Program-made: the position numbers and the translations under genes
From: Ureibacillus thermophilus
Lineage (GTDB): Bacteria > Bacillota > Bacilli > Bacillales_A > Planococcaceae
Direction: 5' to 3' (one strand)
Assembly (NCBI RefSeq): GCF_042657185.1
Contig: NZ_JBHSNN010000049.1
Length of the DNA stretch: 64,000 bases
Shown here: positions 1 through 8,402 of the stretch, piece after piece
Layout of the letters: the number at the start of each line of letters is the position of its first letter
Position numbering within the stretch: position 1 is the first letter of the stretch
Notes under the pieces: model-generated
What the model was told of the DNA's origin: nothing
The model's database searches: none
The model's input: the letters and a program-made list of their open reading frames with translations, nothing else

Positions 1-57
1 TTCAGCGCCGATGGTAGTTGGGGGCTTCCCCCTGCGAGAGTAGGACGTCGCTTCGCA
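1..57 (+). rRNA. rrf: 5S ribosomal RNA, 3' part only
   Basis: The first bases closely match the 3' half of Bacillus 5S rRNA, including the AGCGCCGATGGTAGT block and the GAGAGTAGGAC segment. The 5' half lies outside the window. It marks the end of an rRNA operon, and a terminator follows at once. The exact 3' end is uncertain by a few bases. Confidence 0.9.
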
Positions 58-63
58 AGGATG

Positions 64-90
64 GCACCACTAAAACCGTGGTGCTTTTTT
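64..90 (+). terminator. rRNA operon terminator
   Basis: Perfect 7-bp stem GCACCAC/GTGGTGC with a 7-nt loop, followed by six T. It directly follows the 5S end. Confidence 0.9.
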
Positions 91-91
91 A

Positions 92-1228
92 GGTTCTTTG
101 TCAAATGGTGTTGGTGAATAAATTTTAGTGACATTATTTGGTAATATGTAATCGGATGGCTTAGGGGAAATTCGAGGTTCCCTTAAGCTGTTTTTATTTT
201 CGCTAAGTTTTGGGTAATGAATATTCGGTTTCTAAAGTGATAGAAGGATCGATAACCGAAAGAAATGCGTTTAATCACCTTGATTTTGTTATGAATCCCC
301 TCTAAAATGCCGTTATTATAATCGTACTTTAGCGTATTCTCGACGTAATGGATATATTTGTTGATTGTCTTGATGGCGGTTTTCATATAGCTGGAAACAA
401 TATTTTGTTTATTCTCTAATGTTTTCTTTAGGAGCTCAAAGTCTTTGATTTTGATGCAATGTTGCACGTATTGATATAACTCATAGGACGCTTTTAATTC
501 AGAATCTAAATCAATGAGATAGTGGAGAATCTCCACCTCACACATATGCTTTTTAAAGCAACGATGATATGTATAGTTCTTATAATCAAGTTTTGTTTGA
601 TCTTTCAGAAGGAGCTTCCAGTATGTTTTCAATTTATTGTAATTCTTTTTATCCCGATTCATGACGTTGATGCGCGTTTTGTTTAAAGCTCTGCTAAATA
701 GTTGGAGGATATGGAATTTGTCGAGTATGATTTCCGCTTTAGGGAAAACTTCTTGGATTAAGGAAATATAAGGGCTGTACATATCGATGACAATCGTTTT
801 TACCGCATCTCTCGCCTTCTTGGAATACCGTAAGAAATACCCTTTGAGGATAGGTAATCTTCGGTCCTCCACGATATCCACAATCTCCCCCGTTTCAGAG
901 TCGCAGAAAATAAAGGACATCGCTTCAGCTGCGGATTTCACTGATTTAAACTCATCTAAAACACAAATGCTTTGGAAGGTAGTGAACATTTGGTTGATAA
1001 TAGCTTTTTTAATCGTTTCGGTAGAACAAAAATTTTTATCAAATGTGATATTTTTGCCTTTTATATTGAGTAGGTTTCGTATAGAATGATGGTGAGACAT
1101 GTGACACAACTCCTTTGGGAAATGTGGTTTTGTTCGATTACATTTTACCAGAGTTTGTCACATGTCTTTTTTTTTTTATGTAAAAAATGGTGCTGGTTGT
1201 ATCCACCAACACCAAATATTATAGAGCC
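92..1228 (-). mobile_element. ISL3-family insertion sequence, internally deleted
   Basis: The element is bounded by imperfect terminal inverted repeats. The left end is 92-116. The right end is 1204-1228, whose reverse complement starts GGCTCTATAATATTTGG. The two 25-bp ends share 18 positions, including ten consecutive innermost bases. ISL3 elements are usually around 1.4 kb and this one is 1.14 kb, which fits the internal deletion seen in the transposase. No 8-bp target duplication is visible. It lies directly behind the T-tract of the rRNA terminator. Confidence 0.75.
183..1100 (-). pseudogene. ISL3-family transposase lacking its DNA-binding region
   Basis: DDE transposase of the ISL3 family. 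The start at 1100 (MSHHHSIRNLL) follows an AAAGGAG ribosome site. The N-terminal ~25 residues match intact family members as I know them. The chain then jumps after about 20 unrelated-looking residues to the catalytic core (DEFKSVKSAAEAMSF, then VIDMYSPYISL, then GILEGIHNKIKVIKRI). The zinc-finger and helix-turn-helix block that normally sits between, about 100 residues, is missing while the frame stays open. The protein has 305 residues against roughly 400 for the family. It is probably unable to recognise the IS ends, so I call it a pseudogene although it has no internal stop. Confidence 0.8.
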
Positions 1229-1246
1229 AAAAGCTTTTCTGTATGA

Positions 1247-1540
1247 TGGCGCATTGAAATGGACATCAACTCAGCTGAAAATGCGATTCGGCCGAATGTC
1301 ATTGGACGAAAAAACTGGCTGTTTTCCGTGAGTGAATCGGGAGCCGATGCAAATGCCATCTGTTTAAGCTTGGCTGAAACGGTAAAAGCGAATGGAATTG
1401 ATTTTTATCAATACTTAGTGAAATTGTTGTCGGAACTTCCAAGTTTACCAATCCATCAACAGCCAGAGATATTAGATCGCTATTTGCCATGGTCGAAAGC
1501 GATTCGTGAATCATGCGCAATGGAAAAAACTTGGGATTGA
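1247..1540 (+). pseudogene. IS66-family transposase, C-terminal fragment
   Basis: The open frame holds the C-terminal IS66 signature, AENAIRPNVIGRKNW followed by LFSVSESGADANAI, and a YLPWS tail. The rest of the transposase (several hundred residues) is absent: a stop codon lies just upstream at 1244-1246 and ISL3-type terminal sequence precedes it. An in-frame ATG at 1259 is not a genuine start. It is a remnant of a different IS, trapped between two ISL3-type right ends. Confidence 0.75.
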
Positions 1541-1615
1541 AGGGCTATTCGTCATGTGTACCAGAAGGGTGCGCATTTTTTTATTTATCTCACATATTTC
1601 GGGCTTACGATACAA

Positions 1616-1638
1616 CCAGCACCAAATATTATAGAGCC
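1616..1638. repeat. Second copy of the ISL3 right end
   Basis: CCAGCACCAAATATTATAGAGCC repeats in direct orientation the right terminus at 1206-1228 with one mismatch. The two copies bracket the IS66 fragment. It is evidence for nested or sequential insertion followed by deletion. Confidence 0.7.
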
Positions 1639-1651
1639 CTTTTTTATTTTG

Positions 1652-1736
1652 CAAAAAAAACATTCACATTCACATCCAAAACTCTCATACTAATCCTGGT
1701 TGTCTGAGAGGATTGTAGAGAGACATGGATGTGAAT
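1652..1736 (-). terminator. Terminator behind the LytTR gene
   Basis: Inverted repeat with 11-bp outer arms ATTCACATCCA (1668-1678) and TGGATGTGAAT (1726-1736). On the reverse strand it is followed shortly by eight T. It suits the end of the gene at 1791-2462. Confidence 0.55.
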
Positions 1737-1790
1737 TTCCAATTTTGAATATATCAAAACAAAATTCTATTGCTGTTACTGATAGGTTAG

Positions 1791-2462
1791 TTAAAACTCC
1801 AGCACTTTTCGCAAATCATTGATATAAGATTGGCTGACAGGTAATTCAATTCCACTTTTTAGTTGAATGATAAAATTGGTTGTGATGTCTTTTGTAATAT
1901 TTTTGATAAAGTAAATATTTAAAATATAGGAACGATGAATTCGAATGAAAAATTCTGGCAATCTTGATTCCAGCTCTTTGAGTGTAAAGTTAGTTTTAAA
2001 TAGTTCATTATTAGCATAAAACCAAGTCCGTTTTTGCAAACTTTCAATATACGTAATTTCTTCTACAGGCACAGGTACCCATGTATCTTCCTGTTTTCCG
2101 GTTAAAAATCTATAAGGTTCTTTCTTTTCTGGAGTGTAGGTAGAAGGGAAAATAATGATAAGTGCCGCTATTTTTTGATCCAAATAAATAGGATAGCCTA
2201 TAACGAAATATGGATAACCTAATATAGATGAATCAACGACGATATCGCTTTTCATTCGTGTTTGTATAACGCGAGCAGCAACACTTTCAGGATGAATTTT
2301 TTCATTTAGTGTTAAATGCATATGTTCAATACTTGGTGAGTAATGAATATAAGAATCTTCGCAAGCTAATGCAATGGATGCATTTTTCGGAATCCAATCT
2401 TTTAATATAGTATTAAATTGCTCCAACCCCTTATTTGAAATAACAACAGAATTGATCTCCAC
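1791..2462 (-). CDS. LytTR-family transcriptional regulator
   Basis: The protein has 223 residues. The C-terminal ~100 residues form a LytTR DNA-binding domain: a beta-rich start (VPVPVEEITYIES), the central FIRIHRSYILN motif, and ELPVSQSYINDLRKVL at the end. The N-terminal ~120 residues look like a small sensory domain, perhaps PAS- or GAF-like, but no ligand site is recognisable and there is no response-regulator phospho-acceptor domain. The start is GTG at 2462, behind AAGGGGGAA. It is divergent from aceA with about 214 bp between the starts, so I infer that it controls isocitrate lyase and the glyoxylate shunt. The signal it reads is unknown. Confidence 0.85.
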   Translation of the reverse strand: MEINSVVISNKGLEQFNTILKDWIPKNASIALACEDSYIHYSPSIEHMHLTLNEKIHPESVAARVIQTRMKSDIVVDSSILGYPYFVIGYPIYLDQKIAALIIIFPSTYTPEKKEPYRFLTGKQEDTWVPVPVEEITYIESLQKRTWFYANNELFKTNFTLKELESRLPEFFIRIHRSYILNIYFIKNITKDITTNFIIQLKSGIELPVSQSYINDLRKVLEF

Positions 2463-2676
2463 ATGAACTTCCCCCTTTTGTAAAATTCAGAATCTTTAGT
2501 ATTCATCCCCTAAAATAAACTTTTTATCTTGAAAATTTGGTATTTCGTCGCAAATTTATGCATTTTTATCCGGTCTGTTATATATTAGGTTTATAATAAA
2601 TATACCTGTTATGAAACAGAATGTAAATTACTTTTCTAACAGAGTGTATTGAATTAAAGGGGAAGGTGTGAAGGAA

Positions 2677-3969
2677 ATGTTAACACAGCAAGAAAGAAAA
2701 GAAAGAGTAGAAGCACTAAAAAAAGATTGGGCTGAAAATCCACGTTGGAAAGGAATCGAACGCCCATATACTGCTGAAGAAGTAGTAAAATTACAGGGGT
2801 CTGTAGTGGTTGAGCATACGTTGGCAAAACGTGGTGCAGCTAAACTTTGGAAACTTCTACATGAAGAAGAATTCATTAATGCATTAGGGGCATTGACTGG
2901 TAACCAAGCGGTACAACAAGTTAAAGCTGGTTTAAAAGCTATTTATCTATCAGGTTGGCAAGTAGCTGCTGATGCTAACTTGGCAGGTCATATGTATCCA
3001 GACCAATCATTATACCCTGCAAACTCAGTTCCTGCTGTAGTAAAACGAATCAACCAAGCATTACAACGTGCTGATCAAATAGAACATGCAGAAGGCCGCG
3101 ACGATGATTTTGATTGGTTTGCACCAATCGTTGCCGATGCAGAAGCAGGATTCGGCGGTCCGCTTAACGTGTTTGAATTAGTAAAAGCAATGATTGAAGC
3201 GGGTGCTGCTGGAGTACACTTAGAAGACCAATTAGCTTCTGAGAAAAAATGTGGTCACTTAGGCGGTAAAGTATTACTTCCAACACAAAATGCTGTTCGC
3301 AACCTTATTGCTGCACGCTTAGCTGCAGACGTAATGGGTGTAGATACAATCTTAATTGCTAGAACTGACGCTGATGCTGCGGATATGGTAACTAGCGATA
3401 TTGACCCACGCGATCATGAATTTATTACAGGTGAACGTACTCCTGAAGGATTCTTTAAAACAAGAGCAGGTATTGAACAAGCGATTGCTCGCGGTTTAGC
3501 TTATGCGCCATACGCTGACTTGATTTGGTGCGAAACATCTAAACCATCATTAGAAGAAGCTCGCATGTTTGCTGAAGGAATCCACTCTAAATTCCCTGGC
3601 AAAATGTTAGCTTACAACTGCTCACCATCTTTCAACTGGAAAGCTAATCTTTCAGACAAAGAGATTGCAGAATTCCAGCGTGAAATTGCGAAGATGGGTT
3701 ACAAATTCCAATTCGTAACATTAGCAGGATTCCATACACTTAATAAATCTATGTTTGAATTGGCTGTTGAATATAAAGATCATGGTATGGCAGCTTATTC
3801 TAAACTACAACAAGCTGAATTTGATTTAGAGAAGAAAGGTTATACTGCTACAAGACACCAACGTGAAGTTGGTACAGGTTACTTTGACGAAGTATCAATG
3901 GTTATCTCTGGTGGTACTTCTTCAACAACTGCGATGGCAGGTTCAACAGAAGCTGAACAATTCGTATAA
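2677..3969 (+). CDS. aceA: Isocitrate lyase
   Basis: Cleaves isocitrate to glyoxylate and succinate, the first step of the glyoxylate bypass, in the cytosol. The catalytic signature KKCGHLGGKV is intact, as are the metal-site region VADAEAGFGG and the ARTDADAAD segment. Its ~430 residues match the usual family length. I start at ATG 2677, because the upstream GTG at 2668 lies inside the purine-rich ribosome site (AAAGGGGAAGG). Malate synthase is not in this window. The divergent LytTR gene and the downstream glyoxylate-using aminotransferase suggest a local glyoxylate module. Confidence 0.96.
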   Translation: MLTQQERKERVEALKKDWAENPRWKGIERPYTAEEVVKLQGSVVVEHTLAKRGAAKLWKLLHEEEFINALGALTGNQAVQQVKAGLKAIYLSGWQVAADANLAGHMYPDQSLYPANSVPAVVKRINQALQRADQIEHAEGRDDDFDWFAPIVADAEAGFGGPLNVFELVKAMIEAGAAGVHLEDQLASEKKCGHLGGKVLLPTQNAVRNLIAARLAADVMGVDTILIARTDADAADMVTSDIDPRDHEFITGERTPEGFFKTRAGIEQAIARGLAYAPYADLIWCETSKPSLEEARMFAEGIHSKFPGKMLAYNCSPSFNWKANLSDKEIAEFQREIAKMGYKFQFVTLAGFHTLNKSMFELAVEYKDHGMAAYSKLQQAEFDLEKKGYTATRHQREVGTGYFDEVSMVISGGTSSTTAMAGSTEAEQFV

Positions 3970-3995
3970 TCTTATAATTCATAAATAGGTTTATA

Positions 3996-4028
3996 GAGAA
4001 GGGAATAAGGGAATTCCTAATCCCTTCT
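3996..4028 (+). terminator. Hairpin behind aceA
   Basis: GAGAAGGGA and TCCCTTCTC arms with a slightly bulged inner stem. There is only a weak A/T tail, so it may stabilise the 3' end rather than terminate. Confidence 0.45.
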
Positions 4029-4467
4029 CCTTAAAATATATTTATACCAGATGAGACCAGAAAATGGTAATTTATTCAGTTGTAAAATCATTTATAGTAT
4101 GTCGAAAACGCCAAGACAAAATAACGTATAACTAAATTTTTTCGAAGTCCTATGTTTCGGATTGCATTTTAGCGTCGGGATTATATGAAATCAAATAAGG
4201 GCTGCATCAATTTATGCATTGCAGCAACCAATCCAATGTATTCGCCATATAAGGGTATTCTAGAAAAGTGATGATGAATGGGGATTAAATTCACGGTCGT
4301 TTCGAAGTAATAACATAAGTAAAATTTTAACTTAGAACGAATTCAACAAATCGCTTACATTTTACACAAAGGGGATCGTTTTATATCTATCTATAGGTTG
4401 CCTCCTATATTGATAGTTTAATTGCTAAAGGGGTTATGTTAAGGAATATATATAGAAGGGGATGTTC
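4029..4467. other. Long non-coding gap between aceA and the aminotransferase
   Basis: I see no convincing open frame here. Two hairpins are visible: GCTGCA/TGCAGC around 4201-4226, and CTATC-TATAGG/CCTAT-GATAG around 4388-4418. No canonical T-box, glycine-riboswitch or other known leader consensus was recognised. Confidence 0.5.
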
Positions 4468-4509
4468 ACCTTACTTTGCTCGGAGAATTGGCAAGTAAGG
4501 TCTTTTTTT
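4468..4509 (+). terminator. Terminator or attenuator upstream of the aminotransferase gene
   Basis: The stem ACCTTACTT-GC/GGC-AAGTAAGGT is followed by a run of T. It ends about 75 bp before the start codon of the next gene, on the same strand, which is an odd place unless it terminates a short leader transcript. Confidence 0.65.
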
Positions 4510-4584
4510 ATGTCATATAAGAAGGAAAAAATCATTTAAACGAGAATCTATTTTTTAAAATTAAGTAAAAAGGAGAAAGAGTAT

Positions 4585-5757
4585 ATGCGAAATCAAGACA
4601 TACTATTAGTTCCTGGTCCAACTCCGGTAGTCGATGAAATTTACGATGCGCTGGCGTTCGAAACAAGGGGGCATACGGATCCGCGCTTTGTTGAAGTTTA
4701 TAAACATGCATTGCAACAAACAAAACAATTATTCCAAACGGATGGAGAAGTGTTTGTTATTGCAGGTTCAGGTACATTGGCGATGGAAATGGCGATTGTC
4801 AACACAGTTGGAAAAGGGGAACGTTTACTCGTTATCAGCCATGGTTATTTTGGAGACCGTTTCACACATTTAGCAAAAGCTTATGATATTCAAGTAGATG
4901 TATTGCAATCCGAATGGGGGAAACAAGTAGATCCTGCATTAGTGGAGGAAACATTAAAGAACAATTCCTATAAAGCTGTAACCATCACCCATGCAGATAC
5001 ATCTACAGGGGTAGTTTCAAATTTGGATGCTCTAGTTCCCATCATTAAACGGGCAGGAGCTCTCGTCATTTTGGATGGCGTTGTAGCAACTGCAGCGATT
5101 CAAGAAGATATGAGCAAAACTTATGGACATCCTGATTATAAATTGGATGTCGTGCTGACTGGTTCCCAAAAGGCAATTGGAATACCGCCGGGACTTGCTA
5201 TTGTAGCCTTTAATCAAACGGCCTTAAAAGCGAGGGAACAATTGGAGCGCATTCCTGCATACTACTGTGATATTGAAAATTGGAAGCCTATTATGCAAGA
5301 CCCGTCAAAATATTTTGCTACTCCGCCGGTGAACTTGATTTATGCATACAATGAGGCGTTAAAAATTGTTTTAAAAGAAGGAATGGAACAACGAGAAAAA
5401 CGGCATATTGCTTACGGTCGGGGCATTCGGGCAGCCATGCGCACCTATGGCATGCGGCCGTTAGCAGATGAAGAAGTGGCAGCCCCTACATTAAGTTGTT
5501 TTATTTATCCGGAAGGCGTGGAGGATGCTGCTTTTCGGAATAAACTCGCATCCCGCGGAATCATCGTTGCAGGTTCACTTGCCCATCTAGCAGGGAAAGC
5601 ATTCCGCATGGGCCATATGGGCAATACAACGCCGGAAATGCTGGAAAAGGCTATTCAGTCTATCGGAGAAGTGCTTCAAGAGTTAGGGCATGAAGCGGAA
5701 ATTGAACAAGCAATGGAAGTTTTTCGGAAAGAAATGAATCAAGCAGTGATGAATTAG
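4585..5757 (+). CDS. Class V aminotransferase, alanine/serine-glyoxylate type
   Basis: PLP enzyme of 390 residues in the AGXT/PucG family. Residues 1-25 carry the family start (LLVPGPTPV, then FETRGHTDPRF). The PLP lysine lies in VLTGSQKAIGIPPG near residue 198. The C-terminal part has the RMGHMGN motif that binds the substrate carboxylate. Family members transfer an amino group to glyoxylate to make glycine. B. subtilis PucG uses ureidoglycine, but no allantoin genes are nearby. Next to isocitrate lyase, alanine- or serine-glyoxylate transamination is the simplest reading. The start follows AAAAAGGAGAAAG. A 320-bp dispersed repeat follows 28 bp after the stop. Confidence 0.88.
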   Translation: MRNQDILLVPGPTPVVDEIYDALAFETRGHTDPRFVEVYKHALQQTKQLFQTDGEVFVIAGSGTLAMEMAIVNTVGKGERLLVISHGYFGDRFTHLAKAYDIQVDVLQSEWGKQVDPALVEETLKNNSYKAVTITHADTSTGVVSNLDALVPIIKRAGALVILDGVVATAAIQEDMSKTYGHPDYKLDVVLTGSQKAIGIPPGLAIVAFNQTALKAREQLERIPAYYCDIENWKPIMQDPSKYFATPPVNLIYAYNEALKIVLKEGMEQREKRHIAYGRGIRAAMRTYGMRPLADEEVAAPTLSCFIYPEGVEDAAFRNKLASRGIIVAGSLAHLAGKAFRMGHMGNTTPEMLEKAIQSIGEVLQELGHEAEIEQAMEVFRKEMNQAVMN

Positions 5758-5785
5758 TAATTTAATATAAATAAAATAAAAAACT

Positions 5786-6105
5786 GAGGCTGGGACATAA
5801 ACCAAAAATGATAGGGGTAGCTGAAAGAGTTTTGATAAAAAATTGATATAACGAAAAATTGATTGGAGTGACGGGGCAAGTTCCTGTCGCGCACGCTTAG
5901 TCGCAAAGCGGAGCAAGTTCAAGGAAGTAAATTCAAAGCTTTCCTGCGACGAGCCCTCTCGAGACCACGAGGAGCGAAGGAATGACTCAGAGGAGGGCCC
6001 GCAGAAAGGGTCCTCGGAACGGAAATCAATTTTTAATAACATATCAAAAAAACATCATTTTCTCTTTGGAGAAAGTGATGTTTTTTAGATTTGCCCCAGC
6101 CTCTT
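5786..6105 (+). repeat. Dispersed repeat family A, copy 1
   Basis: A 320-bp element bounded by GAGGCTGGGACA and the inverted end TGCCCCAGCCTC. Near the 3' side it holds a strong hairpin (arms ACATCATTTTCTC and GAGAAAGTGATGT) with flanking A and T runs. Related copies are at 27540-27842 and, inverted and shorter, at 38868-39046. A short open frame on the reverse strand is a translation artefact of the repeat. Confidence 0.85.
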
Positions 6106-6200
6106 TTATGAATTTTATCGGGACGGAAAATGTAAATGAATTTATGAAAAGAGTATACTAGTATTATAGAATAATATGTTTTCAATAAGGAGAGCTTGCA

Positions 6201-6917
6201 GTGGAACGGCCGATTGTGATTATTCCGACGCTAAACCCCTTGCCAACTTTTGTTCAGTATATAAACGCTTTACAAGAGTTAGAGATTCAGCAAATTATTA
6301 TCGTCAATGACGGCAGTGACTTGAAATATCAACCGATTTTTCAAGAACTCTCATCGGTCAATCAGTGCATTGTCATCAGCCATGAAGAAAATAAAGGAAA
6401 GGGCCGAGCGTTAAAGACAGGATTTGAATATGTATTAAAACATTTTCCAAAAACCCATTCAGTATTAACAGTAGGGGCTCATGGACAGCATACCATTGAC
6501 GATGTCCGTCTGATTTTGCAAAACTTAAAAATATTTTCCAATGGGATTATATTAGGGGTTCGCAACTTCCGCTCTAAAGATTTATCCTTCATCAATACAA
6601 TGGGACAACAGGCAGCTTCTTTGCTGTTCAAATTATTATTTCATCGGCGGATTTTGGATACTCAAACGGGTTTGCGCTCCATTCCAACAAAAGAATTGCC
6701 ATGGCTCATGAAAGTGCCCGGTGAATCCTTTGATTATGATTTGAATATGCTGGTGGAAGCAATTAAACGAAAAATCCCCATTTATGAAATCCCAATTGGT
6801 CAAGTCAGAATAAAAAAGAATTCCATTATTCAATACGATGAAATTGTAAGCACTCAAAAAGTGATTCAGCAAATCTTTACAAACTTTACAAGGCATCATA
6901 AAAAAAATCATGAATGA
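6201..6917 (+). CDS. GT2-family glycosyltransferase
   Basis: Family 2 glycosyltransferase of 238 residues, similar in layout to dolichol-phosphate mannose synthases. The Rossmann-like N-terminus has IIPTLNPLP, then VNDGS, the nucleotide-sugar site. A GKGRALKTGFEY segment follows. The usual DxD-like site is replaced by VGAHGQHTIDD, so metal binding is unclear. TQTGLRSIP matches the acceptor-side motif of the DPM1 group. There is no transmembrane tail. GTG start at 6201 behind AAGGAG. It probably glycosylates a lipid carrier or envelope polymer; the substrate cannot be read from the sequence. Confidence 0.82.
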   Translation: MERPIVIIPTLNPLPTFVQYINALQELEIQQIIIVNDGSDLKYQPIFQELSSVNQCIVISHEENKGKGRALKTGFEYVLKHFPKTHSVLTVGAHGQHTIDDVRLILQNLKIFSNGIILGVRNFRSKDLSFINTMGQQAASLLFKLLFHRRILDTQTGLRSIPTKELPWLMKVPGESFDYDLNMLVEAIKRKIPIYEIPIGQVRIKKNSIIQYDEIVSTQKVIQQIFTNFTRHHKKNHE

Positions 6918-6949
6918 AACTTTTACAACATAAAATCGTACATTTTTAT

Positions 6950-6999
6950 AGTACTGCCAAAAGGGCTGCCAACTTTTAATTTTGGTAGTACTTCTTTTT
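6950..6999 (+). terminator. Terminator behind the glycosyltransferase
   Basis: Arms AGTACTGCCAAAA and TTTTGGTAGTACT pair along 12-13 bp, followed by TCTTTTT. Confidence 0.85.
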
Positions 7000-7059
7000 A
7001 TATTTTTGGCAATACTTGTAACAGGGAAACTTCTTCGGTGGAATAGGTGGTGAAAGGGA

Positions 7060-8325
7060 TTGTTAAAGCGTTTGACTATTTTCATTATTCTTCTGATTAT
7101 GATTAAACCGGCTTATGATTTTTCTAAAGAAATTTGGGATAAAGCGGTACAATGGATCAATGAGAATGAGATTGCCCAAAACATCGAAAATATTAGCATT
7201 TCCGATATAAAAGAATCAACAAAAGAAGCGATTCAAGGAACAAGCTCCACCATTTCCGCTTTACAAAATACCATTCATCTACCAGGAAAAGTGCAGTCGG
7301 TCGAGGAGTTAGCCGATGCATTTTTTTATCACTTCAGCCTGTGGGAGACAGATTTTGAAATACAGTATGCTGGCGATACAAGCAATATTGAAGAACTTAT
7401 ACAGCAGGCAGTGGAAGAGGCTTCTCAACGCGACCACTATATTTTAGGGCATTTAGGGGATCGGAAAGTGGCGTTGTCCTATGGAAAATCGAAAGCCTCC
7501 ATCAAAGTGCATCAACAATATTTAACCAATGCCGCCTATGAACAGTATGTAGATGAACAAGTGGCAAGCATTTTGTCTCAGGTGAATGCCAATACGATGT
7601 CGGATTTTGAAAAGGTAAAGTTTGTAAATGATTACATCGTGAAAAATACAGTGTATAGCACTAATACAGTGTTAAGCCCTCATAGCGCCGCTGCAGTATT
7701 AAGAGAACATAAAGGCGTTTGCCAGGGCTATGCGCTCCTAGCTTTAAAAATGCTAAGGGAACTTGGAGTTGAAACATTATATGTAGTCGGTGAGGTGCAT
7801 ACGGGCCCCCATGCTTGGAATTTAGTAAAAGTGAACGGGGAATGGTACCATCTTGATGTAACTTGGAATGACCCAGTACCAGACCGTGGGAATGCAGTAA
7901 GATATCAATATTTCCTTGTTGATGATGCGACGATGAAAAAGGACCACCAATGGAAAGAAGGAAACTATCCAAAGGCAACTAGCAAAACATATGCGTTTAT
8001 GGCGAAAATGGACCACGCTTATGAACAGGACGGTTATATGTATTACAGCAATGTGCAAGATAACCATCGATTATATCGGTTAAATTTATCCACTGGCGAA
8101 GATCAGCGACTAACAAAAAGCAGAGCCCAATATATTGTAGGGGATGGTGAATGGATTTACTTCAGCAATTATTCGAATGGCGCCTATCTTGCGAGAATCC
8201 GGACAGATGGCTCGGAAGAATCCATCATCTATCGGGAAAAAGTAAGCAATTTATTGGTGCAAGACGGATATTTAATTTTTGCAACAGACGACGGTTTGAA
8301 GAAGTTAGATCTTGGAACTTTTTAA
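7060..8325 (+). CDS. Membrane-anchored transglutaminase-like protein with C-terminal propeller-like domain
   Basis: The protein has 421 residues. An N-terminal hydrophobic segment (residues 3-17) is a signal or anchor. A helical linker leads to a transglutaminase-like core around residues 180-290, with the Cys/His/Asp set visible as GVCQGYA, HAWN and HLDVTWND. The last ~120 residues repeat YYSN/YFSN and IYRE-type blades and resemble the DUF5050 propeller. Bacterial proteins of this kind are cell-envelope proteases or cross-linkers. TTG start at 7060, preceded by AGGTGGTGAAAGGG. It follows the glycosyltransferase terminator, so it probably has its own promoter. Confidence 0.82.
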   Translation: MLKRLTIFIILLIMIKPAYDFSKEIWDKAVQWINENEIAQNIENISISDIKESTKEAIQGTSSTISALQNTIHLPGKVQSVEELADAFFYHFSLWETDFEIQYAGDTSNIEELIQQAVEEASQRDHYILGHLGDRKVALSYGKSKASIKVHQQYLTNAAYEQYVDEQVASILSQVNANTMSDFEKVKFVNDYIVKNTVYSTNTVLSPHSAAAVLREHKGVCQGYALLALKMLRELGVETLYVVGEVHTGPHAWNLVKVNGEWYHLDVTWNDPVPDRGNAVRYQYFLVDDATMKKDHQWKEGNYPKATSKTYAFMAKMDHAYEQDGYMYYSNVQDNHRLYRLNLSTGEDQRLTKSRAQYIVGDGEWIYFSNYSNGAYLARIRTDGSEESIIYREKVSNLLVQDGYLIFATDDGLKKLDLGTF

Positions 8326-8402
8326 GAAAAGAAAAAGGGGCTTCTTAATTAGCCCCAGTCACTAACGTACCGACCGACTTGATCGAAATTGAAAAACCAT
8401 TA

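Noticed and set aside
1668..1736. Long inverted repeat considered as IS terminus
   Set aside because: The arms do not match any IS end here, and the position and reverse-strand T-run fit a terminator of the LytTR gene better.
4388..4418. Hairpin before the aminotransferase considered as a T-box or glycine riboswitch
   Set aside because: The conserved T-box sequence and the glycine aptamer core are absent.
5683..6042. 119-codon reverse-strand frame in repeat A copy 1 (and the similar frame at 27520-27780)
   Set aside because: It is a reading of the repeat itself, appears in both long copies, has no ribosome site and changes with repeat variation.
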